A stretch of 64,000 nt of DNA from Vulcanimicrobiota bacterium (lineage in GTDB: Bacteria > Vulcanimicrobiota > Xenobia > Xenobiales > Xenobiaceae): NCBI GenBank assembly GCA_944322965.1, contig CALUQR010000002.1, forward strand, positions 248,001 through 312,000, written 5' to 3'. The notes below the pieces were generated by a model. The model did no database searches, had not been told where the DNA came from, and saw nothing but the letters and a program-made list of their open reading frames with translations. Shown here piece by piece: positions 18,470 to 27,585 of this stretch (the first letter of the stretch is position 1; every line of letters begins with the position of its first letter). Both the position numbers and the translations under genes were made by a program.

Positions 18470-21400
18470 ATGGGTACCATCTATATCGGGCGGTATAAAG
18501 TAATAGAAGAGTTGGGACGCGGCGGGATGGGAGTCGTCTACCGCGGCGAGGACCCGGTGCTCGAGCGCCAGGTGGCTATTAAAGTTTTGCCCCCCAAAAA
18601 GATGAACCCCAAGTCTATCGAGCGTTTTTTGCGCGAAGCGAAGACGGCGGCCCGTTTAGATAGTCCCTATATCGTCAAGATCCACGATATCGGCCAGATA
18701 GACGACATCCACTTTATCGTCATGGAGTATGTGGAAGGCAGCTCCTTGAGCGACCTCATCGAATATGAGGAGATCCCCCCCTACGAAACTTTGCGCAAGC
18801 GCCTCTCTATCTTCCGCCAAGTCTTAGAGGCCGTCTCCTACGCCCACCAGAATGGGGTCATCCACCGCGACTTAAAGCCCGACAATATTATGGTCAATAA
18901 GAGCGGTCAGGTGAAGGTCATGGACTTCGGTCTGGCCTTCTTTATGGGCCACCACTCGCTGACGGAGATCGGCCAGGTGATGGGGACCGCGGCCTACGTC
19001 TCCCCCGAGCAGGCGGCGGGCAAATTGACCGACCCGCGTACCGATATCTACTCGCTGGGGGTCATCCTCTTCGAATTGATTACCGGTCGCTGGCCCTTTA
19101 GCGCCAGTAACCCCTTAGAGATGTTCCGCAAGGTGATGGAGGAGCCGCCGCCCTCGCCTAAGGTCTTCAATCAAGAGACCCCCTTGGCCTTGGAGGCCTT
19201 AGTCTTGCGCGCTCTGCGCAAGAAGCCCGAAGATCGCTTCGCCTCCGTGGCCGAGATGTTGGAGAGTCTCGACCTTTGCTTAAAGAAAGATTTCGCCTCT
19301 GAGGCCCCGCCCGCCAGCTTGCCGGTAGGCGGCGCTAGCGCTAGCGCCCCGGCGGTCCCTCTGCCCTCTCCGGCGGCTACTCCGGCTAGCTTCTCTTTAC
19401 CCTCTGGGGGCGGGGTTAGCGTTCCCCAAGTAGACAAGTTGGTGGGCAGCAAGACCCCGCAGCGCTTGCCCGATCCCGCCTCTTTGCGCCAGAGCGCGCT
19501 CCACCAGAACGAGAGCCTCTTAGCTTCCGATCCCCACGCCTTAAAGGTTACGGGGACGGCTGAAGAGGCGGCTTTGCGAGCGGGGGCCGCTTTAGCTAGC
19601 AGTATTGCGGGCAATAAGCGCCTGCCTACCCCCTCTTCTAAGAAGGGTTCTAAAGATAATTTCGATTCCGCTACCTTGGCGGCGGTCCCTTCGGCGCCGC
19701 AGCCCAACTTAGAGGCCGCCTTGCGCGAGGCCCCGGCTCGCCCCAAGAGTTACGGTCTGCCCGCCAGCTCTTCAGTGCGCAAGAAGCGTCCTACGGCGGG
19801 GGTGGTCACTATCGGTGGGGAAGCCGCCTTCCGCACTTCGATGGCTAGTTACGCGGCCCAGCAGGAGAGCTCCCTCATGGAGCCCAGCGTAGAGGGGACC
19901 TACACCCCTCAGTCTTGCGGCTTCAATCGGCCCCAGCCGGAGAATCCCCCCGTACCCCCCAAGGTCGTCCCGCCCCCTCCCGGCCCCGCCTTGCGCAAGC
20001 CTATCCAAGAGACGAGCGTAGCGGCGCCCCCGGCTGCCCAGGAGCCCTTCTCCGCTCCTGGCCCCGCCCCTATCCCTACGGCTACGGCGGTCTCTACTCC
20101 GGCGCCCCCGGCCCCAGTTAAGCCCGCCCCCGTTAAGGTTTCCGAGCCCGAGAAGAAGGAGTCCGCCGAGCCTTCAGCGGAGGTAGAGGCGGTCAACAAT
20201 CGCTTCGTAGGCGGGAGCGGCTCCCCCTTAGCTTCTAACGCTTGGATGGCGGACGTAGAGGAAAAACCTGAGGCGGAAGCCGCCGAGGCGGAGAATGAGG
20301 ACGGAGATTACGTCGATTTTGAGCGCGATCCCAAGTATCTGCTTAAGCAAGCCCAGCTCCACTTGGAGAAGGGGCGCTACAAAGAGGCTAAAGAGGCCTT
20401 CCAAGAGTTGGTCGAGGTAGAACCCCAAAATATGGAGGGCTTAGTCGGTTTGGGGCGCTCTCTCACCGAGCTGGGCGATTTGGGTCCGGCCCGGGAGAAT
20501 ATAGAGCGGGCCATTAAGCTCTATCCCGATAGCGCCATCCCTTACGTAGCCTTAGCCGATTTCTATACCTTTACCGAGCAGCCGGCCCTCATCATCTCGG
20601 CTCTCCACAAAGCCTTAGATCGCAACGAGTACGATCTCCCCAGCCGCTGCCGCTTAGCTTACCTCTATTTCGATCAGGGACGGGCGGAGGTGGCCTTAGA
20701 GCAGTACTGTCTGGCCTTGCAACAGGGGGAGAGCGATTTCCAGACCAACTTGCAATTGGGCCTTTTATTGTGGGCCTTGCAGCGCGCCAGCGAGGCGGCG
20801 CCCTGTTTAGAGCGGGCTTGTATCGCCAATCCCAAGAGTTCTATCTCTTCGCGCCTCTTGGCCGGTACTTGCCTCAGCTTAGGGCGGGCTAGCGAGGGTC
20901 AGAGCGTCTTAGAGCACGGCTTAGAGACGGGGGTCAAGGTGAGCGGGGCTTGGTATGAGCAGTCGGCCGCTATCTACCAGGCTTTGAAGAATGAGAAAGC
21001 GGCGGTGACGGAGCTGACTCGGGCCTTAGAGTTAGAGCCCGGCCACGAGGCGGCCTCCATCCGCTTGGCTACTATCCTCTGTCTCCACCAACAGTACGCC
21101 GATGCGGTCCAGATTTTAAATCGCTCTTTAGAGTACCATCCCCACAGTATCAACCTCAACCGGCGTTTGGGAGAGGTCTACATCTTGGGGGGCAACTTAG
21201 AGAAGGCCATGGATCATTTCGAGCGCATCGTCCAGCTCGATCCGGCCTGCGCGGAGAATTACAATCGCTTAGGTAAGTTGCACTTTAAAAAGCAATACGA
21301 CGCCTCTTCGGTGGCACGCTACCAAAAGGAGGTGGAGGCCCATCCCGTCAGTTCGGCGGTACGCGAAGATTTGGCGATGGCCTACTATTGTAGCGGTCGC

Positions 21401-22441
21401 TACCAAGAGGCCTTAGCGGAGCTGGTCAAAGCCTGCCGTTTAGATTATACCAACCCGGAGTATCCCAAGACTTTGGGGATTATGCTCTTAGAGTTGGGGG
21501 CTAGCGAAGACGCCATGCGCCAATTGCAAGCTAGTCTGACCTTAAATCCCAACGACGGCCAAGCGCGCGGGATGTTAGGTAAGGCTCTGGCGGCCCAGGG
21601 GCTCAACAATTTGGCCATCGTAGAGTATCAGAAGGCTATAGAGAGCGACCCCCAAAATCTCTACCTCTTCAACTTGCCTTTGGCTCGGGCTTACGCTATG
21701 CAGGGGCGCCAAGAGCAGGCGGTCAACTGCTTTAAGCGCTTTTTGAGCACCGTGCCCGATAACGGTCAGTTAGCTCCCATCTACGCCGCCTACATCGAAG
21801 TGGGGAAGGCGCTGGTGGCGGAGGGCTCCTACAAGGCGGCCTTGGAGATCTTTACCTCTATCTTGCGGCGCGATCCTTACGAGGAGGGGGCCTACCAGGG
21901 CTTAGCCCAGATGGCCTTAAACTCTGGCAATTACCAGAGCGCCTCGCGCTACGTAGAGGAGGGCTTGAGCTCGGCGCCGCGCAGTCCCGAGTTGCTCTTA
22001 TTGAAGGCCGATCTCTTGGCCGCCCAAGATCGCTGGAGTCAGGCGGTCAACGTCTTAGTAGAGGCCAATCGGGAGGCGCCCCAGAGCCACAAGATCGTGG
22101 AGCAGTTGGGTCGGGCCTACCGCAAGTGCGGGCGCTTCCAAGACGCTATCGACGTCTTCAGTAAGGCGGTCGAGGAGTTCCCCGATTGGGCCGCCCACTT
22201 CGAGTGGCTCAAAGGGAGGGTGCTCTACCGTCAGGGGCAGTACGAGGCCGCCAGTTGGTCTTACCAGCAGGCTCTGACCCTCGATCCCAACGATTGGCGC
22301 CTCTATCTCGATCTGGGTAAGGCTTATAGCAGCTTGCAGCGTTTAGACGACGCCGCTAGCTCCTACCGCTCGGCGGAGCGCTTAGCGCCGGAGGGCGAGA
22401 AGAAGCAGATCCGCTCCTTATTGCAGCGCCTGCGCCGTTAG
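18470..22441 (+). CDS. Giant serine/threonine protein kinase with C-terminal TPR repeats
   Basis: The first 270 residues are a complete Hanks-type kinase. The glycine loop ELGRGGMGVVY, ATP-binding Lys38, catalytic HRDLKPDN (Asp134), DFG at 152-154 and the APE-like SPEQA with TDIYSLG are all present, so it should be active. Residues 280-620 form a long Pro/Ala/Ser-rich linker. From about residue 620 to the end at 1323 there are many consecutive TPRs. No transmembrane helix is visible, unlike many bacterial kinases of this type, so it is probably cytoplasmic. Candidate substrates include the TPR, FHA and vWA proteins encoded at 35.6-41.5 kb (inference). Confidence 0.95.
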   Translation: MGTIYIGRYKVIEELGRGGMGVVYRGEDPVLERQVAIKVLPPKKMNPKSIERFLREAKTAARLDSPYIVKIHDIGQIDDIHFIVMEYVEGSSLSDLIEYEEIPPYETLRKRLSIFRQVLEAVSYAHQNGVIHRDLKPDNIMVNKSGQVKVMDFGLAFFMGHHSLTEIGQVMGTAAYVSPEQAAGKLTDPRTDIYSLGVILFELITGRWPFSASNPLEMFRKVMEEPPPSPKVFNQETPLALEALVLRALRKKPEDRFASVAEMLESLDLCLKKDFASEAPPASLPVGGASASAPAVPLPSPAATPASFSLPSGGGVSVPQVDKLVGSKTPQRLPDPASLRQSALHQNESLLASDPHALKVTGTAEEAALRAGAALASSIAGNKRLPTPSSKKGSKDNFDSATLAAVPSAPQPNLEAALREAPARPKSYGLPASSSVRKKRPTAGVVTIGGEAAFRTSMASYAAQQESSLMEPSVEGTYTPQSCGFNRPQPENPPVPPKVVPPPPGPALRKPIQETSVAAPPAAQEPFSAPGPAPIPTATAVSTPAPPAPVKPAPVKVSEPEKKESAEPSAEVEAVNNRFVGGSGSPLASNAWMADVEEKPEAEAAEAENEDGDYVDFERDPKYLLKQAQLHLEKGRYKEAKEAFQELVEVEPQNMEGLVGLGRSLTELGDLGPARENIERAIKLYPDSAIPYVALADFYTFTEQPALIISALHKALDRNEYDLPSRCRLAYLYFDQGRAEVALEQYCLALQQGESDFQTNLQLGLLLWALQRASEAAPCLERACIANPKSSISSRLLAGTCLSLGRASEGQSVLEHGLETGVKVSGAWYEQSAAIYQALKNEKAAVTELTRALELEPGHEAASIRLATILCLHQQYADAVQILNRSLEYHPHSINLNRRLGEVYILGGNLEKAMDHFERIVQLDPACAENYNRLGKLHFKKQYDASSVARYQKEVEAHPVSSAVREDLAMAYYCSGRYQEALAELVKACRLDYTNPEYPKTLGIMLLELGASEDAMRQLQASLTLNPNDGQARGMLGKALAAQGLNNLAIVEYQKAIESDPQNLYLFNLPLARAYAMQGRQEQAVNCFKRFLSTVPDNGQLAPIYAAYIEVGKALVAEGSYKAALEIFTSILRRDPYEEGAYQGLAQMALNSGNYQSASRYVEEGLSSAPRSPELLLLKADLLAAQDRWSQAVNVLVEANREAPQSHKIVEQLGRAYRKCGRFQDAIDVFSKAVEEFPDWAAHFEWLKGRVLYRQGQYEAASWSYQQALTLDPNDWRLYLDLGKAYSSLQRLDDAASSYRSAERLAPEGEKKQIRSLLQRLRR

Positions 22442-22528
22442 AGGGTTGGGCTCGCCCTAGGGGGAGGGTTAGGGCCCCCGGTCTAAAAGGAAGCCTAGCT
22501 TCTAAAGAAAGAATTTGTTTAGCAAAAT

Positions 22529-22555
22529 GGCCTTCTCTTGAGAGGGCCGGTTTTT
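22529..22555 (+). terminator. Terminator after the kinase gene
   Basis: A short stem GGCCTTCTC pairs with GAGAGGGCC and is followed by GG and five T residues. It separates the kinase gene from the SPOR protein gene. Confidence 0.65.
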
Positions 22556-22597
22556 ATCAATCTGGAGGATCGCTTGATTTCGTATTTAGGAAGTAAG

Positions 22598-23518
22598 ATG
22601 CGCGTCAACTTAGCTAGTTGGCTGACCGTGGCCTTGGTGGCTTTAGTGGGGGCCTGGATGGCGGCGCCCGTACAGGCCCAAAAGGCGGAGAACGCTTATG
22701 CGGTCTTGATCGTAGGCGACGAGTCGAAGCCGGAGATCGTCAATGCTGAGAAGGCTCTAATTTCCGAGATTACTAAGCTCTTAGTAGAGAAAGATGAGAA
22801 AGGGGCTTACAAGTATAGCCGTTCGCGCAGCGGCATGCAGGTCTTCTCTTACCACATTAACCACGAGCGCGAGAAGCAATTTTGTGAGAAGAAGCTCAAT
22901 ATCTTAGGCGAGGACCTGCTCTTTGTGGGCATCATCTCCTTAGAGAATAAGTTGCCCGACCGGGTCGTCTACCGTTTAGACCGCATCGTCAACGAGCGGC
23001 GGGCGGCGGTCGACGTCTTCAATTACGCGGAAGAGTTATTAGCGGGCGAAGCCAGCGTCCCGGCGGCTCCTGCGGCCCAGCCCGCGCCCGCTAAGAGCGC
23101 CGCCCCGAGCGCTCCCGCCGCTAGCGCCCCGGCTAAATCCCAGGCTAGCGCTCCCAAGGCTCCGGCCTCTAGCGCTCCGGCCGCCTCTACTAAGGCTAGC
23201 GTCAAGCCGGCCGCCAAGCGCCCGGCCGCCGTCTCCCGTCCCGCCGCTTCGACCTCTAGCGCTCCCGTGCCGGAAGGTAAGTATCTCAGCTGCCAGGTAG
23301 GGGCCTTCTCTAAAGAGATCAACGCTAAAGATCTGGTCAGCCAGTTGGAGAGCAAGGGTTACTCCGCTACCTACCGCAAATTTGAGCGCTCTAGCGGCAG
23401 CCCCTTCTACCGGGTCTATTCTGGCAATTTCAATAACCGCGCCGACGCCGACGCCGCTCTGCAGCGCCTCAAGGCCAGCGGTTTCGATAAGGCCATCTTG
23501 GTGACCTTAGATAAGTAA
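22598..23518 (+). CDS. Secreted SPOR-domain protein
   Basis: ATG 22598 is chosen because a TAGGA ribosome site sits about six bases upstream and the product then begins with a clean signal peptide (hydrophobic core, cleavage near PVQA). A 110-residue globular part with few recognisable features follows. It has ILGEDLLFVGI and DRVVYRLDRIV segments. Then comes a Pro/Ala/Ser-rich spacer. The C-terminal 75 residues are a SPOR domain (YLSCQVGAF, SKGYSATYRKF, YRVYSGNF), which binds denuded glycan strands at the division septum. A role in division or wall turnover is inferred. Confidence 0.87.
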   Translation: MRVNLASWLTVALVALVGAWMAAPVQAQKAENAYAVLIVGDESKPEIVNAEKALISEITKLLVEKDEKGAYKYSRSRSGMQVFSYHINHEREKQFCEKKLNILGEDLLFVGIISLENKLPDRVVYRLDRIVNERRAAVDVFNYAEELLAGEASVPAAPAAQPAPAKSAAPSAPAASAPAKSQASAPKAPASSAPAASTKASVKPAAKRPAAVSRPAASTSSAPVPEGKYLSCQVGAFSKEINAKDLVSQLESKGYSATYRKFERSSGSPFYRVYSGNFNNRADADAALQRLKASGFDKAILVTLDK

Positions 23519-23545
23519 GGATAGGCGGCGGGAGGAGTCTTGGCG

Positions 23546-25585
23546 ATGGCCGCCCCCCCTCTCTACGCCCGCGTCGTGGTCGATGTCCCGGCGCGGGCTT
23601 TAAATCGTCTGCTCACCTACCAGATCCCGCCCCCCTTTAGGGAGAGTCTGGAGGTGGGCTGCGTCGTCTTGGCCCCCTTAGCAACCCGCCAAGTGAGCGG
23701 GGTAGTAGTGGAATTATTGCAGCAACTGAGCCCCCAAGAGGAAAAGTTGCAACTGCGTCCGCTGACCCAAGTCTTAGAGGCTACCCCCTTCTGGGGCGGG
23801 GAGCTCTTAGCCTTAATCCAGATTATGCGCCGCCTCTACGCCTGTACTTGGCAGAGCGCCTTCCAAGCGGTAGTGCCGGCCCCCGTCTTGCGCCGCCTGC
23901 AGGCTATGTGGCAGAAAAAGCGGGTCCTCAATAGAAAGAGGCGCCGCCAGGCAGAGGCCCCCGCCCTCTACTCGGAATTGCCCTTGACTAGCGCCCAAGA
24001 GGCGGCGGTCCAAGCTATTATCGATTTCGCCGCTACGGGTAAGCCCGTCTTGCTCTACGGGGTGACGGGGAGCGGGAAGACGGAAGTCTACTTGCGGGCC
24101 GTGCAGCACTTTTTGCAGGCGGGTAAACAGGCTATCGTCTTAGTGCCCGAGCTCTCCTTGACCCCCCAGGCCGTAGAGCGCTACCGCGGCCGCCTGGGGG
24201 AGAGGGTGGGCATCTTACATTCCGCCCTCTCCGCCCCCGAAAGGCGCGACTACTGGTGGGCTATGCGCCGGGGAGAGTTGCCGGTAGCTTTAGGGACCCG
24301 CTCCGCTATCTTTGCCCCCTTTACTAATTTGGGGCTCATCTGTATAGATGAAGAGCACGAGAGCTCTTATAAGCAAGAGCAAGAGCCCCGCTACCACGCG
24401 CGCCAAGTAGCCTTTATGCGAGCTAAAGAGCATGGGGCGGCTCTAGTCCTGGGGAGCGCTACCCCTTCGGTAGAGAGCTTCTATCTGGCCCAAAAGGGCC
24501 ATTATCAGTTAGTAGAGTTGCCCCAGCGCCCCGGGGGGCAGAGTCTACCCCCGGTGAACTTAGTCGATATGCGCCGCTCCCACAACCGGGGACGCCTCAT
24601 CTCTTGCGAATTGGAAGAGGCCTTAGCCCGCCGTTTAGAGCGAGGGGAACAGGCGGTCTTACTCTTAAATAGGCGCGGTTACGCCTCTCAGTTACAATGT
24701 CAAAATTGCGGTTATATCCCCCTCTGCCCCCACTGCGCCATCCCTTTGACCTGGCATAAGGGGAAGCGCCTCTTACTCTGCCACTATTGCGATTACCGCG
24801 CCCCTCTGCCTAGCTGTTGCCCCCAATGTCGGGGGGTAGAATTTAAGTACGGTACTCCGGGCGCGGAGCGTTTAGCTTTAGAGATCGCCCGCCTCTTCCC
24901 CGAGGTCCCCTTAGCGCGCATGGACCGGGATACGGTGGGCAAGATCGGGGCCCACGCCGCCATCTTAGAGGCCTTCGGGCGGGGGGAGACGCGCATCCTT
25001 TTGGGGACTAAGATGATCGCCAAAGGTTTAGATTACCCCAACGTGACTTTGGTGGGCGTCTTGCGGGCCGACGCGGAGTTAGCCCAACCCGACTTTCGGG
25101 CCGGGGAGCGCACCTTCCAATTGCTCTCCCAGGCGGCGGGTCGGGCCGGGCGGGGCAGTAAAGGGGGCGAGGTCTTAATGCAAGCCTGGGACGTGGACCA
25201 TCCCATCTTGCAGGCCGTAGCTCGCCACGATTACTTAGCTATGTATAAAGCGGAGATCGCCCTGCGCCGGGAACTCATCTATCCGCCTTTCTGCCGCTTA
25301 GTGCGGGTCGTAGTGCGCAGCTTGGATCCCGGTTTGGCCCAGGCTGCCGCCCAAGAGGGGGTCCAGATCTTGCGGGCCCAACTGGCGGAGGGCGAATACC
25401 TAGTTGGGCCCGCTCCCTGCGCCTTAGAGCGCTTACAGGGGTATTACCGCTGGCACTTCCTTTTAAAGAGTCCCCAGCTCCTCCCCAGCGTGCAGCGCTG
25501 CGCTCAGGTGAGCGAACTCTTAAGTAAGCGCTACCCCCAAAAGGTGCAGGCTATCTTCGATCCCGAGCCTCAGAATCTCTCTTAA
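23546..25585 (+). CDS. priA: Primosomal protein N' (replication restart helicase)
   Basis: Restarts stalled forks by loading the replicative helicase. The N-terminal 3'-binding domain opens with VVVDVPARALNRLLTYQ. The helicase core has GVTGSGKTEVYLR (Walker A, near residue 175), CIDEEHESSYKQ (Walker B) and LGSATPSVES. The zinc module contains four CxxC pairs (CQNC, CPHC, CHYC, CPQC). Then follow GTPGAERLALEI and LLSQAAGRAGRG (motif VI). ATG 23546 sits ten bases after GGAGG; a TTG two codons earlier is less likely. It converges on the next gene with four bases between stops. Confidence 0.97.
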   Translation: MAAPPLYARVVVDVPARALNRLLTYQIPPPFRESLEVGCVVLAPLATRQVSGVVVELLQQLSPQEEKLQLRPLTQVLEATPFWGGELLALIQIMRRLYACTWQSAFQAVVPAPVLRRLQAMWQKKRVLNRKRRRQAEAPALYSELPLTSAQEAAVQAIIDFAATGKPVLLYGVTGSGKTEVYLRAVQHFLQAGKQAIVLVPELSLTPQAVERYRGRLGERVGILHSALSAPERRDYWWAMRRGELPVALGTRSAIFAPFTNLGLICIDEEHESSYKQEQEPRYHARQVAFMRAKEHGAALVLGSATPSVESFYLAQKGHYQLVELPQRPGGQSLPPVNLVDMRRSHNRGRLISCELEEALARRLERGEQAVLLLNRRGYASQLQCQNCGYIPLCPHCAIPLTWHKGKRLLLCHYCDYRAPLPSCCPQCRGVEFKYGTPGAERLALEIARLFPEVPLARMDRDTVGKIGAHAAILEAFGRGETRILLGTKMIAKGLDYPNVTLVGVLRADAELAQPDFRAGERTFQLLSQAAGRAGRGSKGGEVLMQAWDVDHPILQAVARHDYLAMYKAEIALRRELIYPPFCRLVRVVVRSLDPGLAQAAAQEGVQILRAQLAEGEYLVGPAPCALERLQGYYRWHFLLKSPQLLPSVQRCAQVSELLSKRYPQKVQAIFDPEPQNLS

Positions 25586-25589
25586 AGTC

Positions 25590-26555
25590 TCACTCTAAGC
25601 CGGGAATAGCGTACTTTTGGGCTAAGCGCAAGAGATCGCGGCGCAAGTAGCCTATAAAGTAGATGTAATTATTAGTCTCCGCGTAGAGCGGAGGCACTCC
25701 CCCTCGTGAGCGCACTAAGGTGGGGCCCGCATTGTAACTAGCTAAGACGGAGGCGTAAGGATTGGTCCCTTGGCGCCAACGCTCCACCAAATTGGCTACC
25801 ATCGTGGTGCAGCCTTCTAAATTTTGGATAGGGTCCAGAGCGTCGCCTACCCCTAAGCCCGCCGCGGTGCGGGGCATCAGTTGGCCTAAACCTTGGGCCC
25901 CGGAGCGGGAGACGGCCTCTACGTCCCAGGCCGATTCGATCTGGATGAGGGAGGCGGTTAAAGCTAACTCTAAATGGCGAGCTTGGCACTTATCTACCAA
26001 AGCTTGGGCGATCTCTTCTACTTCGGCTATCTTTTGGGTGGGATTATGGAATAAGATGCGCCAGGCGATAAAGTCGGCGGCGCTGGGAATGCGTCCATTC
26101 TGCCAGACGGGGTAGGAGTAACTGGCGGGTGGCTCTAAGAGGATACAGCTCTGACCCTGCAGACCCTGAAATTGGCCCTGGCGCCAGTCGATTTTCCCTT
26201 TGACAGCCACTCTAAAGCCGGTGCGGTCAAATTCCAAGTTGCGGGTAGGTTTAGCGAAGTAGATAGGTACCTGACCCGCTTCCGTAGCTAAGAGGAGGTA
26301 ATCCTTCTCCCCTAGACGCTGGTGGAGGCGGACCCTACCCTCCCAGAGGACTAATTGTTCCCCAAAGCGGCTCTGGGGGTTACTCAAAAAACGGCGGGGG
26401 GTGAGGTAGGGATTGACGATCTCTGGCCCTTGAAAGATGGGGCGGAACCAATCGCCCTCAGCTAAGGGGTTGGCCAGACTGGGGCGGGGAGAGAGGGTCA
26501 AAAAGAGACCCATTAAGGCGATAACTACGAGGAGGGAGAGGGATAAACGCTTCAC
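25590..26555 (-). CDS. Secreted lytic transglycosylase (SLT domain)
   Basis: Cleaves peptidoglycan glycan strands to 1,6-anhydro ends. A signal peptide (hydrophobic residues 5-20, cleavage near SLA) exports it. The middle holds a beta-rich segment of about 120 residues of unknown role (WEGRVRLHQRLGEKDYLLL). The C-terminal domain is SLT: ASLIQIESAWDVEAVSRSGA carries the catalytic Glu, followed by GLGQLMPRTA, NLEGCTTMVANLVERW and ASYNAGP. The gene faces priA and diverges from the small zinc-ribbon gene. Confidence 0.9.
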   Translation of the reverse strand: MKRLSLSLLVVIALMGLFLTLSPRPSLANPLAEGDWFRPIFQGPEIVNPYLTPRRFLSNPQSRFGEQLVLWEGRVRLHQRLGEKDYLLLATEAGQVPIYFAKPTRNLEFDRTGFRVAVKGKIDWRQGQFQGLQGQSCILLEPPASYSYPVWQNGRIPSAADFIAWRILFHNPTQKIAEVEEIAQALVDKCQARHLELALTASLIQIESAWDVEAVSRSGAQGLGQLMPRTAAGLGVGDALDPIQNLEGCTTMVANLVERWRQGTNPYASVLASYNAGPTLVRSRGGVPPLYAETNNYIYFIGYLRRDLLRLAQKYAIPGLE

Positions 26556-26663
26556 AGCGGCCGCCCTTCGTCTCCTAGAGCCCTCAACCTGCCTAGGGAG
26601 TTGGCGGCCGGGCGCGAAGGTGGGGGGCAGAGTTCTCAGTAGTAGAGGCGGGAAGGTGAGAAG

Positions 26664-26873
26664 ATGGCAGAATTAGCGAGAATCGAATTGGGGCAACGCA
26701 TCGCCTGCCCCTCCTGTCAGCGCGTGGTAGAGGGGGACAATTTGGAACGCGTCTTAGAGGGGGAGGTAGTCCGCTGTGAGCGCTGTGGAGAGCGGATCAA
26801 GTTGCCCCGGGAAGTAGTGGAGCGCTACCAGCGCTCGAAATACGTAGGTACTAATTTAGATATTACCTGCTGA
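26664..26873 (+). CDS. Small zinc-ribbon protein
   Basis: The 69-residue product contains two CxxC pairs (CPSC and CERC) about 22 residues apart, the form of a compact zinc ribbon. The rest is charged. A GGTGAGAAG stretch precedes ATG 26664. It lies 18 bases before the TIM-barrel gene and is likely cotranscribed with it and the DUF4127 gene. Function unknown; a nucleic-acid or protein contact is the usual role of such ribbons. Confidence 0.75.
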   Translation: MAELARIELGQRIACPSCQRVVEGDNLERVLEGEVVRCERCGERIKLPREVVERYQRSKYVGTNLDITC

Positions 26874-26891
26874 GGAAGCTAGGAGGGCGGG

Positions 26892-27584
26892 ATGTCTAGG
26901 ATAGGCGAGGCTTTAGCCTCTAAATTTGTGCTCTTAGTGAGCCTTACTCGTAACGACCCCCATTTGGCGCGCATCGCCTTAGAGAATGGGGCGGACGCCA
27001 TTAAAGTCCATCTCAATTGCGCCCATTTCGCTAGCGGTACTAATTTTGGCAGCTGGGAAGAGGAGAAGGAGCGCGTCTTGGAGGTAGCCCAAGTCGTCCA
27101 ACCCCATATCCCCTTAGGGATCGTCACCGGCGCCGAAGAGGTACCCCCGGAGGCCGACTTGGAGGATATTGGCCGCCAAGGTTTTGACTTTTGGGATCTC
27201 TTCGCTAACCACTTGCCTCCCGCCTATTTGGACTGGCCGAAGATGGGGCGCATGGCGGCGGTAGGGCCCGACTGGACCCCCGATTTTGTGCGCCGCTTAG
27301 TAGGTTGGGGGGTAGAGATTATTGAGTCTTCCATTATTCCCCGCTCCCTCTATCGGACTCGCCTCACCGCCGCCGACCTCTGCCACTACCAACACTTAGT
27401 AGAGAGCGCCGGGGTTCCGGTCATAGTCCCCACCCAAAAGCGCGTGACCCCTAAAGAGGTAGAGTATCTGAAGAGAGCCGGGGTTAAGGGTTTAGCTATC
27501 GGGGCGGTAGTGACCGATTTAGGCGACAAGTTCTTAGGGGAGCGGGTGCGCGCCTTTAGAGAGGCTATAGACGCCTTAAAGTGA
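26892..27584 (+). CDS. Putative TIM-barrel protein of unknown function
   Basis: The 230-residue protein shows the alternating strand-helix pattern and phosphate-binding C-terminus of ribulose-phosphate-type TIM barrels: LLVSLTRNDPHLARIALENG, AIKVHLNC, IPLGIVTG, IIESSIIPR, PVIVPTQKRVTPKEV and GVKGLAIGAVVT. These resemble NanE/HisA-like enzymes, but no family-specific catalytic set is certain. A sugar or amino-acid derivative may be the substrate. The gene is followed one base later by the GTG of a DUF4127 gene, so the two proteins probably work in one pathway. Confidence 0.75.
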   Translation: MSRIGEALASKFVLLVSLTRNDPHLARIALENGADAIKVHLNCAHFASGTNFGSWEEEKERVLEVAQVVQPHIPLGIVTGAEEVPPEADLEDIGRQGFDFWDLFANHLPPAYLDWPKMGRMAAVGPDWTPDFVRRLVGWGVEIIESSIIPRSLYRTRLTAADLCHYQHLVESAGVPVIVPTQKRVTPKEVEYLKRAGVKGLAIGAVVTDLGDKFLGERVRAFREAIDALK

Positions 27585-27585
27585 C